Positions 1 to 7,097 of a stretch of DNA of 11,358 bases are shown here, one piece after another; the first letter of the stretch is position 1; each line of letters opens with the position of its first letter. The notes beneath the pieces are model-generated. The model made no database searches and was not told the origin of the DNA. It was given only the letters and a program-made list of their open reading frames with translations. The position numbers and the translations under genes are program-made. Location: contig JARVJW010000058.1 of assembly GCA_029775955.1 (NCBI GenBank), positions 1 through 11,358 on the forward strand. The letters run 5' to 3'. This DNA is from Nitrososphaeria archaeon. GTDB taxonomy: Archaea; Thermoproteota; Nitrososphaeria; Conexivisphaerales; UBA164.

Positions 1-46
1 AGGAATTGCATTAACAGGAGTTGGGCTACAAGCTAGGTGTTTGACA
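1..46. other. Short left edge, nothing assignable
   Basis: These bases follow the stop of the PIN-ATPase gene. On the minus strand no further gene start with an open frame is visible: an ATG overlapping the stop runs into TAG after four codons. On the plus strand one frame is open from position 2 to a TAA at 134-136, and another ends with TAG at 34-36. A converging gene could end here, but the sequence is too short to judge. Confidence 0.4.
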
Positions 47-1585
47 TTACTTTTTTGGTTTTATTATTACTCGCTTCCCTATTTCCCTTTCAAGCCTGTC
101 TATGTTTTCTCCATTTTTTCCTATAAGCCTGCCTAAAGCATCACGGTTTGCCCTGATTATTACGCTCTTCTTTCCTACTTCAACAGTGGCTTCCCTGTCG
201 TACTGGGATACCAGTTCTTCGATCCTATCCTTCTGATCACTAACCGGAACGACGACCCTTTCATCACTATACATATATATTTCATATTCAAGCTTCTTAT
301 TTTCAAAGTTTCTGACTTCTACAACTGGTCTAGCAAGGTCATCTGAGGTCATGCCAGTTGGCACGCGGACGGAAAGCCCCAGTTCGTAAACCGATTTTAT
401 TTTTCCGTTCATTACAAAGATCACCGTATCCACTATCCTTGGTGTAATTCCTATATCTATGCGCTCAATAAGCCTCTGTACGGCGTCAATTGGACTACTT
501 GAGTGCACAACGCCTACCATGCCAACACCTGCAAGCCTCATGTCAGCGTAAACCATGAAGTCCTTAGTTTTTCTAATTTCGTCAAAAATTGTGTAATCTG
601 GCCTCACTAGCAGTAATATCTCCGCTGTCTTTTCGAAATCCCCTTCCAAGGGCGCATATTGCGTTATTTCCGGCCCTACCTGGAGGTCCCTTGGTGATTC
701 AAACGTCTTCACGACTTTCCCATTGTTCATATAAAATTCAGCTAGTGAAGCTGCTAGCGTAGATTTGCCAGATCCAGGGGGACCAGCTATTATTATTCCC
801 TCAGCCATTTCAAGTCTTCCCCGCAGGGCTTCAGATATATGGTAGTCATCAAGGGTCAACTTCACCAGAGGCCTGACCAGTGTTATTTCAAGCCCATCTG
901 AGAATGGAGGCCTTGCCACAGTTATCCTGTAGCTTCCCATCTGTATTACCGTGGCACCACCCACCTTCATTTCAATAAATGAACCATTGGTTGACCTCGC
1001 TCTTTCATTAACTTCTGATATCATTTCCTCCAGCACATCAGCATGCAGAGGCTCCTCTGATAGTTTAACAAGCCTGAAATTTCCGGGCTTTCCCCTCTTT
1101 ACGTAAGGGGGTGCCCCTTCCTTTAGATGAACACTCAGCACATCATCACCTATGTATTTTTCGATCTTCATGGGACCCATTTCAATTTTTGGCACGAGGT
1201 GCCTGGAATCTATACCCTCGGCCTGGGCAACCAAATGCATGACATAATCTGACGTATATAGAGTAGCAGACAGCTTCTTTGAAAGTTCCAGTATAAGCTC
1301 ATCTATCCGACCTCCGTGCGCTTGCTTTATTTCTTCTACAGTCGGCAAAGTCCCCTTGACGTAATAGGGAATATCATTCCTTTGGCACAGCTCCCTTACT
1401 TTTTTGAGTTCATCTAATCCTCTGAACCCTATTTCCAGCCCTTTTGACGCCTGATTCTGCAACTCGGCAACGACAACACGAGGAACGATTATCTGCGTGC
1501 CAGCTATTTCTCCTGATTCAATCATATTGGAAATAAAACCGTTAATTATTACGCTTGTATCTAACGAAATTTTTTTCTGTTTCAT
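47..1585 (-). CDS. PIN domain / PilT-type ATPase / KH domain protein
   Basis: This 512-residue protein resembles the archaeal family of PilT-class ATPases carrying PIN and KH domains (COG1855-like). Residues 5-130 form a PIN nuclease-like domain that begins SLDTSVI; acidic candidates for metal binding are D9, E41, D95 and D113. The ATPase core has a Walker A motif GPPGSGKST at 268-276, a Walker B-like stretch YTIFDEIR at 331-338 and a histidine in VVHSSSP at about 361, as in secretion-type ATPases. A C-terminal KH domain has its GxxG loop in IGKNGENI at 488-495, and the tail is basic. It probably acts on RNA in the cytoplasm; the substrate is unknown to me. All four PIN acidic positions are present, so nuclease activity is possible. 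The ATG directly follows the TAA of rps7 with no gap, and a weak AAGG precedes it, so it is probably the last gene of the operon and coupled to rps7. Confidence 0.93.
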   Translation of the reverse strand: MKQKKISLDTSVIINGFISNMIESGEIAGTQIIVPRVVVAELQNQASKGLEIGFRGLDELKKVRELCQRNDIPYYVKGTLPTVEEIKQAHGGRIDELILELSKKLSATLYTSDYVMHLVAQAEGIDSRHLVPKIEMGPMKIEKYIGDDVLSVHLKEGAPPYVKRGKPGNFRLVKLSEEPLHADVLEEMISEVNERARSTNGSFIEMKVGGATVIQMGSYRITVARPPFSDGLEITLVRPLVKLTLDDYHISEALRGRLEMAEGIIIAGPPGSGKSTLAASLAEFYMNNGKVVKTFESPRDLQVGPEITQYAPLEGDFEKTAEILLLVRPDYTIFDEIRKTKDFMVYADMRLAGVGMVGVVHSSSPIDAVQRLIERIDIGITPRIVDTVIFVMNGKIKSVYELGLSVRVPTGMTSDDLARPVVEVRNFENKKLEYEIYMYSDERVVVPVSDQKDRIEELVSQYDREATVEVGKKSVIIRANRDALGRLIGKNGENIDRLEREIGKRVIIKPKK

Positions 1586-2182
1586 TTACCTTGAAGCTGC
1601 AGCCATCTTTTCCTGTTCCTGTTTTTTCCTTATGGAATAGGAATTCTGGTCATTAGTGGAAGCTAATATCAATTCCTCTGCCAATGACTCCTCAATTGGC
1701 TTCCCAGTTCTAAACGAAGCAAACCTTGCCCCTTGTGTTATATATCTGAGCGCTAGATCTAGCCTCCTGTTTGGCGATACATCAACAGAAACATGGTAAA
1801 CCACACCACCGTAGCTTATCCTTGTTGTGTCTTCATTCGGTCCAGCATTTACAACTGCATTAACGAGCACCTGTATTGGATTTTCCTTAGTCCTGAGCTG
1901 GATTATATCCAGCGACGATTTTACGATATTTATGACCTTCCACTTTTTGCCGGCCATCCTGCCGGTGTTCTTTGCATAAAGCTTGCCATAGTGCATCATG
2001 TTGTTGACAAGCCTTTCAACAATGTTAACATGTTCCTTTGCAAACCTCTTGCTTGCACCCCTTCCAAAAGTATGCGGCAAATAGATTGGCTTTACATTTA
2101 TGATTTTGCTAAGGCTAATGTCATTAATTACTATGCCCTCATAGTCCCACTTATCGAATAGCATGACCTTCTGCTCGCTCAA
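1586..2182 (-). CDS. rps7: 30S ribosomal protein S7 (uS7)
   Basis: This is ribosomal protein uS7, 198 residues, which binds the 3' major domain of 16S rRNA and lines the E site of the small-subunit head. Diagnostic stretches are HTFGRGASKRFAKEHVNIVE near residue 37, then NPIQVLVNAVVNAGPNEDT, YGGVVYHVSVDVSPNRRLDL and the C-terminal KMAAASR. Length and N-terminal extension fit archaeal uS7. The start shown is TTG, whose last bases overlap the TGA of rps12 (TTGA, 4-nt overlap). An ATG six codons later (2162-2164, protein beginning MLFDKWD) is an alternative. Neither has an ideally placed Shine-Dalgarno: an AAGGAGG lies about 14 nt before the TTG, and AAGG sits almost against the ATG. From memory, thaumarchaeal S7 proteins have a few residues before the LF-KWD segment, which favours TTG slightly. 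It sits directly before the PIN-ATPase gene. Confidence 0.97.
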   Translation of the reverse strand: MSEQKVMLFDKWDYEGIVINDISLSKIINVKPIYLPHTFGRGASKRFAKEHVNIVERLVNNMMHYGKLYAKNTGRMAGKKWKVINIVKSSLDIIQLRTKENPIQVLVNAVVNAGPNEDTTRISYGGVVYHVSVDVSPNRRLDLALRYITQGARFASFRTGKPIEESLAEELILASTNDQNSYSIRKKQEQEKMAAASR

Positions 2183-2619
2183 CGTTTAGGCTTCTCCCTC
2201 CTTCCAAGCACTAGCAAGCCAAGCGGGATCCCGTTGACCTTTGACACCTTCCATCTTACACCAGGAATGTCACCCATTGCTCTGCCCTGTGACCCCCTTA
2301 TGCCTTCAATAAGCACTTCGTCATGTTCATCAACATAGTTAAGTGCACCATCACCAGGAAGAAAAGCTGTAACCTGTTTGCCGTTCTTTATCAGCTGTAT
2401 CCTGACACATTTTCTCACTGCAGAGTTTGGCTGCTTTGACTCTACACCAACTTTTTCAAGAACTATGCCTCTTGCCATTGGCGCGCCCTCCAGTGGGTCT
2501 GCTTTCATGTCCAGCTTCAGCATTCTCCTGTTATAGTACTTGTCAGACCACTTTAGCTTCTGTCTCTTCTTTTTAAGGTTCCTTGCTCCAAACTCACCAA
2601 GAGGAGATTTTGACCCCAT
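2179..2619 (-). CDS. rps12: 30S ribosomal protein S12 (uS12)
   Basis: This is ribosomal protein uS12, 146 residues, the decoding-centre protein at the subunit interface. The hallmark loop KQPNSAVRKC is at residues 62-71 and the second conserved loop GDIPGVRWKV at 116-125. Between them is the GDGALNYVDEHDEV segment. The basic N-terminal arm (residues 14-34) and the basic C-terminus RREKPKR are typical of the archaeal and eukaryotic form, which is longer than the bacterial one. The ATG begins one base after the nusA TAA. An AGGTGA motif lies 12 nt upstream inside the nusA tail, slightly farther than ideal. The gene overlaps the rps7 start by 4 nt. Nothing appears truncated or altered at the conserved decoding residues. 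Confidence 0.98.
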   Translation of the reverse strand: MGSKSPLGEFGARNLKKKRQKLKWSDKYYNRRMLKLDMKADPLEGAPMARGIVLEKVGVESKQPNSAVRKCVRIQLIKNGKQVTAFLPGDGALNYVDEHDEVLIEGIRGSQGRAMGDIPGVRWKVSKVNGIPLGLLVLGRREKPKR

Positions 2620-2620
2620 T

Positions 2621-3058
2621 TTAGATCACTTTCACCTGATCAACATTAAAGTATCTCCTTAAAAGTAATTTTATCTTTTCTATGTTCTGCCCCTTGATCC
2701 CAAAAACCAGCCCCTTACTTTCTGGACTTACAGATATTGTAACCTGTTTAGCGCCAGTTGAATTTATATTTTCGCTTATGTTAAAGCTGACGTTTTGCCC
2801 AATAAGCCCTTTTATAAAATCCTGCATTTTGTCGCTGTATTCTACAACCACGACATCCTTACCCGTAACTTTCTTTATATATATTATGTTTTGCCCGCTC
2901 TTGCCGATGGAAGCCCCCATGTTTCCCTTGTCAACTACAATTATTGTCCTGTTAAACTTTTGGTCCTGAAGTATATCTCGCGGGTATATCCCGCTCACTG
3001 CTTGAAAAAGCTTCATAAAATTGAGATCTTCTATTGTATATTTAACATCAGACACCAT
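2621..3058 (-). CDS. nusA: Archaeal NusA-type transcription elongation factor
   Basis: This 145-residue protein is the short archaeal form of NusA. It consists essentially of two KH RNA-binding domains and lacks the N-terminal polymerase-binding domain and S1 domain of bacterial NusA. KH1 has its GxxG loop in IGKSGQNI at 51-58, and KH2 in FGIKGQNI at about 119-126. In archaea this protein is thought to bind RNA during transcription elongation or termination, and its position between rpl30e and rps12 is the conserved archaeal place. The ATG lies inside the end of rpl30e (11-nt overlap). It is preceded by AAGGTGA with a 3-nt gap to the ATG, so coupling to rpl30e is likely. The second codon is GTG, with slightly better spacing, but the ATG is the simpler choice. 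Confidence 0.95.
   Translation of the reverse strand: MVSDVKYTIEDLNFMKLFQAVSGIYPRDILQDQKFNRTIIVVDKGNMGASIGKSGQNIIYIKKVTGKDVVVVEYSDKMQDFIKGLIGQNVSFNISENINSTGAKQVTISVSPESKGLVFGIKGQNIEKIKLLLRRYFNVDQVKVI
2632..2637 (-). promoter_or_regulatory. Possible Shine-Dalgarno of rps12 inside nusA tail
   Basis: AGGTGA on the minus strand lies 12 nt before the rps12 ATG and is part of the last nusA codons. The distance is longer than usual, so it may assist reinitiation after nusA rather than act as a classical site. Confidence 0.4.
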
Positions 3059-3350
3059 TATTCACCTTCTTCATTTCTGCCTCAGCTCTTTCACTGAGGT
3101 TTCTGATCCCTAGTGCCTTTACTGGGTGATCCCTACCAATGGACCTCCCAAGCTGATGGGGTGAACCACCAAACTCAAGCACAGTAATTCCCTCCATATC
3201 AAAATTCTTTCTTTCTTCTTCTGTCAAATCCTTAGAGTATACTACTAACTTAAGGCCCTTAAGGTTCTTCTTAACCTCCCTTAAGCCCAAGTGCAACCTC
3301 TTATCGGATGCGATGATTTTTAACAGATCTTCTATTGGCAACATCTTCAC
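3048..3350 (-). CDS. rpl30e: 50S ribosomal protein L30e (eL30)
   Basis: This is ribosomal protein eL30 of the L7Ae/L30e/S12e/Gadd45 RNA-binding superfamily, 100 residues, a normal length. Visible family features are HLGLREVKKNLKGLKLVVYSKD near residues 21-42, the internal strand GITVLEFGGSPHQLGRSIGR and the HPVKALGIRN ending. It binds large-subunit rRNA at kink-turn-like structure. In archaea it commonly lies between rpoA and nusA, as here. The start shown is GTG, immediately after the TAG of rpoA with no gap. An ATG two codons later (3342-3344) is equally possible. An AGGTGA motif overlaps the rpoA stop and the GTG, too close to serve either start classically, so reinitiation after rpoA is likely. 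Confidence 0.95.
   Translation of the reverse strand: MKMLPIEDLLKIIASDKRLHLGLREVKKNLKGLKLVVYSKDLTEEERKNFDMEGITVLEFGGSPHQLGRSIGRDHPVKALGIRNLSERAEAEMKKVNNGV
3062..3068 (-). promoter_or_regulatory. Shine-Dalgarno of nusA inside rpl30e tail
   Basis: AAGGTGA on the minus strand lies 3 nt before the nusA ATG, within the last codons of rpl30e. The spacing is short but the match to the anti-Shine-Dalgarno is good. It supports a start inside the upstream gene, giving the 11-nt overlap. Confidence 0.6.
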
Positions 3351-6300
3351 CTACATGAATATTTTTACCATTCCCGTGCCAATTGGTATGGTGGAGCCTA
3401 CTATAACGTTTTCCGTTACCCCCAGAAGGTCATCTGAAAGGCCCTTGGACGCTGCCCCAGCAAGGGTTGGGACCGTTATTTCAAATGCAGCCTTTGCAAG
3501 TATGCTCGTTTTATAACCTACTATTCCGTGCCTACCAACAGGCAGAATGATCCCCCTGCTAGTCATTATGTCTGCTATCAACGCTATATGTCTGTAATCA
3601 ACCTCAAGTCCCTGCTCAGTAAGCACGCCACTTATTTCCTTTATAAGCACGTTCCTTGCTGCCTCTATTCCAAGAACGTTTGCCACTTCATAAATGTTAT
3701 TACTTATTGTTCTAGATGTGTCTACATGAGGCACAAGGAGCACTTTGGAAAGGTTGGAACCACTGGTCTCTATCATCCATTCATCACCCCTCTTCATAAC
3801 TGACGCATTTACTATGCCTGGCATGCCACCAACCTTCATATTTAGTAACTTATTTCTCAAAGTTTGCAGCGCACTGAGGTCATAGTTTGAAGCCTTAACA
3901 GTGACCTTATTACGCTTTATTTCGACCTTCCTCTTACCACCTGAAATGGCTTGTCCTACATCCTCTGCGCTTATTCCCTTGTCGCTTAGCTTTGATGGCG
4001 ATAATGTAAATACTATTTCGCCTTTTGCCGGCTCAACATAAGAATCGTCTATAACAGCTTCAAGCCTCGTAAATATAACTGACCTGGCAATTTCCTGAGC
4101 CTTATCCGCAGATTTTCTGTACTCCTCATCCAAGTAAATTTCCATGGAAGGTGTTGATGGTTCCTTTCTAGCGTCAAGCAGCTCTATCAACCTAGGCAGA
4201 CCCAACGTAACATCCCTCTCCCTTACTCCTGCGAAGTGGAATGTCCTGAGGGTCATTTGCGTTCCAGGCTCTCCCAGTGACTGCGCTGCAACCACTCCAA
4301 CAGCCTCACCGGGGTCAACTAGACTTCCGTAGTACTTTTCCACTGTTTTGTCACATACATCTGTGACTGCCTTCATGCTTAGCCTTGATTTTTTTAGTGT
4401 ATTTATCAAATCCTCAGCTATTTTAGGACTCAATGAGTCTTTTATTTTATCAACATTCTTTTTAATATAACTTTCTGGCGCGGGTGTGCCACTGTCTGAC
4501 GTTTTCACTATTTCAATTAGCCTTTGCACATTTACAGCAAGTCCATGGTCGCTTTTTGATGGATCTATGCCATCTTCACCATATGTGAATTGAATTATCC
4601 CACCTTCAGGATCCCTCACTGTCATATCATATTCAACCTTAAGATGTTCCATCGCATTAATTAATCTCCTTTGCAGGTAACCGCTCTGCTGTGTCCTCAC
4701 TGCAGTGTCAACCAACCCTTCTCTCCCTGCCATTGCATGAAAGAAGAACTGCAGCGGCGTAAGTCCATCCCTGAAGCTGTTGCTAACGAACCCGGTAGCC
4801 TCTGGAGATATATCACCCATCCCATAGTGTGATAATGCCCTTTGAGAGTATCCCCTTGTTATTCTCTTCCCCCTGATGCTCTGTTGGCCCAGCATGGCCA
4901 TCATCTGCCCCAAGTTTAGGCTGCTCCCCCTGGCGCCAGATCTGGCCATTATTATGCCGGCATTGCTTTCCTTTATCACTTTTTCAACTATCTTTGCAGC
5001 TCTGTCTCTAGACTTGCTAAGTTCATTCATTATGTAGTTTTCTAACATGTCTTCCAATTTGACCCCTTTAACTACTGGCAGCTTCCCTTCCTTGTACATA
5101 TTGATCCACTTGATCACATTGTCATGAGCTTCCTTTACAACTTCACCTAACTGCTTCTTTACTGTATCTGGAATCTCCAGCTCATCGTAGCCATAGGAAA
5201 ATCCCCTTCTAGTAAGGTATTCCTTAAATATTTTTAACAGAGAATCTAGCATGGCCTTTGCCGCATCTGGCCCATAATCCTTTGCCACCCTGTGCAGTAT
5301 ACTGTCTGCCTCCTCTGCACCAATAGTTGCCTTGTCTATTACCCCACTTATCATCTTTCCATTAGATATTAACACATCTTTCCTGTTTCCACCTGCCCAT
5401 TTCGAAGTTCCAACAAAATCAAATCCCTTAGGCATAAAAAGTGAAACCAGGTCCTTACCTGACAGGGTACTGCTCAGCCCTAGCTCCTCATGGTATCCGC
5501 CTAAGTAGGCCAAGTTCATAAACTCCTGCTTGGAGAGCCTAGTTGAATCTTCTGTCAACATAAATGCACCAGTGATATAATCCCTTATGCCACCCATTAT
5601 GGGCGCACCGTACCTGGGAGAAATTATCTGACCCTGAACCTTCATCAGGTGCATTGCTTCCGCTTGCGCCTCTTCACTCTGCGGCACATGAAGGTTCATT
5701 TCGTCCCCGTCAAAATCCGCATTATAGGGCGGACAGACAGCAGGATGTAGCCGGAATGTCCTTCCAGGGAGTACATGAACAAAGTGCGCCATAATAGACA
5801 TTCTATGAAGAGATGGCTGCCTGTTGAACAGCACAACATCGCCGTCCATTATATGTCTCTCGATTATATAGTCATCGTTCAGACTCTGCGCAAGCGCTTC
5901 CCTGTCCTGAACGTACTCCAGCCTTATCTTAATTCCGTCTGGCCTTATTATATAATTAGCACCAGGATATGTGTCAGGACCATTCCTTACAAGGCCCCTC
6001 AAAAATTCTATGTTCCAAGGAGCAACCCTCTCTGGCACAGTTAGCTTCTTAGCTACTTCCTGCGGCACTCCCACTTCCGATATATCAAGGTTAGGGTCAG
6101 GCGATATTACGGTTCTGCTGGAGAAGTCAACCCTCTTGCCTGACAAGTTACCCCTGAACCTTCCTTCCTTTCCCTTCAGCCTCTGCGCCAGCGTCCTGAG
6201 TGGTCTGCCTGACCTGTGATGTGCCTGAGGTATTCCTGAAACTTCGTTATCAAAATATGTGGTTACATGATACTGCAGCAAGTCTGCAAGGTCCTGTACT

Positions 6301-7094
6301 ATCAATGGAGGCGTACCGTACTCTTTCGATTCAGCAACTCTTTGATTAACTCTCAAAATGTCAACCAGCTTGTGTGTTAAATCGTCTTCTGACCTTATGC
6401 CGGTTTCCAGTATGATACTTGGCCTTACGGACACCGGGGGGACAGGCAGCACTTGGAGCACGAACCATTCTGGCCTAGCTGTTTTAGGATTATAACCTAC
6501 TACTTCAATATCAGAATCTGGAATCCTTTCCATCCACTCCCTAATTTGAGTTGGCATTAACCTCACTGGACCACCTTCTTCAGTTATTTCATGGAAAGTA
6601 TGTGGCTTTGTGAATTCAATATCAAGCTTCCTTGCGCCGCAATGCGGGCATATTTTAGTCTTCTTCGCCTTTGCGACTATTTCTTTGACCACCCTTTGCG
6701 AAGTTATAGGGTTATTCCCTGAATCACTTATCTGTTTCCTGTATTCCTCTATTTCCTCATCAGGAAGCAGCAGTCGGCCACATTTGCGACAGGTAGACGT
6801 CATGAGCCTGTGAACGTCATCCGCAAATGCAATGTGAATAACCGGCTCGGCTAGTTCAATGTACCCAAAGTGGCCAGGGCATGATGATGCCGGGTTTCCA
6901 CAGGTACCACATTTTTGCCCTGGTTCAAGTACTCCTAATCTGTTATCCATGAGCCCACCCTGAACTGGCATTCCATCCTCATCATAAGTTTCTGGCACTG
7001 TAATTTCAACGGCAGCGTATTTCCTTATTTCTGATGGTGATAAAGCTGCGAACTTTATGGAATCAACCCTGTTAAGCACAACTGATTCGCTCAT
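3351..7094 (-). CDS. rpoA: DNA-directed RNA polymerase subunit A, unsplit (Rpo1)
   Basis: This is the largest, catalytic RNA polymerase subunit, 1247 residues. It covers both A' and A'' of other archaea and is homologous to bacterial beta-prime and eukaryotic Rpb1. One zinc site is C62, C65, C72 and H75; the second is C102, C105, C149 and C152. The catalytic metal-binding motif NADFDGDEM has D460, D462 and D464. The bridge helix lies around 777-811 (GLTPLQFFFHAMAGREGLVD) and the trigger loop around 928-957 (VGVVAAQSLGEPGTQMTLRT). The usual A'/A'' break, between bridge helix and trigger loop near residues 865-905, is continuous here. All catalytic motifs are intact. The ATG is 3 nt after the rpoB stop and has a very strong GGAGGAG motif 9 nt upstream. 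Unsplit A is typical of Thaumarchaeota, so the gene is also a lineage marker. Confidence 0.99.
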   Translation of the reverse strand: MSESVVLNRVDSIKFAALSPSEIRKYAAVEITVPETYDEDGMPVQGGLMDNRLGVLEPGQKCGTCGNPASSCPGHFGYIELAEPVIHIAFADDVHRLMTSTCRKCGRLLLPDEEIEEYRKQISDSGNNPITSQRVVKEIVAKAKKTKICPHCGARKLDIEFTKPHTFHEITEEGGPVRLMPTQIREWMERIPDSDIEVVGYNPKTARPEWFVLQVLPVPPVSVRPSIILETGIRSEDDLTHKLVDILRVNQRVAESKEYGTPPLIVQDLADLLQYHVTTYFDNEVSGIPQAHHRSGRPLRTLAQRLKGKEGRFRGNLSGKRVDFSSRTVISPDPNLDISEVGVPQEVAKKLTVPERVAPWNIEFLRGLVRNGPDTYPGANYIIRPDGIKIRLEYVQDREALAQSLNDDYIIERHIMDGDVVLFNRQPSLHRMSIMAHFVHVLPGRTFRLHPAVCPPYNADFDGDEMNLHVPQSEEAQAEAMHLMKVQGQIISPRYGAPIMGGIRDYITGAFMLTEDSTRLSKQEFMNLAYLGGYHEELGLSSTLSGKDLVSLFMPKGFDFVGTSKWAGGNRKDVLISNGKMISGVIDKATIGAEEADSILHRVAKDYGPDAAKAMLDSLLKIFKEYLTRRGFSYGYDELEIPDTVKKQLGEVVKEAHDNVIKWINMYKEGKLPVVKGVKLEDMLENYIMNELSKSRDRAAKIVEKVIKESNAGIIMARSGARGSSLNLGQMMAMLGQQSIRGKRITRGYSQRALSHYGMGDISPEATGFVSNSFRDGLTPLQFFFHAMAGREGLVDTAVRTQQSGYLQRRLINAMEHLKVEYDMTVRDPEGGIIQFTYGEDGIDPSKSDHGLAVNVQRLIEIVKTSDSGTPAPESYIKKNVDKIKDSLSPKIAEDLINTLKKSRLSMKAVTDVCDKTVEKYYGSLVDPGEAVGVVAAQSLGEPGTQMTLRTFHFAGVRERDVTLGLPRLIELLDARKEPSTPSMEIYLDEEYRKSADKAQEIARSVIFTRLEAVIDDSYVEPAKGEIVFTLSPSKLSDKGISAEDVGQAISGGKRKVEIKRNKVTVKASNYDLSALQTLRNKLLNMKVGGMPGIVNASVMKRGDEWMIETSGSNLSKVLLVPHVDTSRTISNNIYEVANVLGIEAARNVLIKEISGVLTEQGLEVDYRHIALIADIMTSRGIILPVGRHGIVGYKTSILAKAAFEITVPTLAGAASKGLSDDLLGVTENVIVGSTIPIGTGMVKIFM

Positions 7095-7097
7095 AAT

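Noticed and set aside
2..136. Plus-strand open frame entering from the left edge as a possible converging gene end
   Set aside because: Only 44 codons are visible, nearly all antisense to the KH-domain end of the PIN-ATPase gene, and no protein motif can be recognised.
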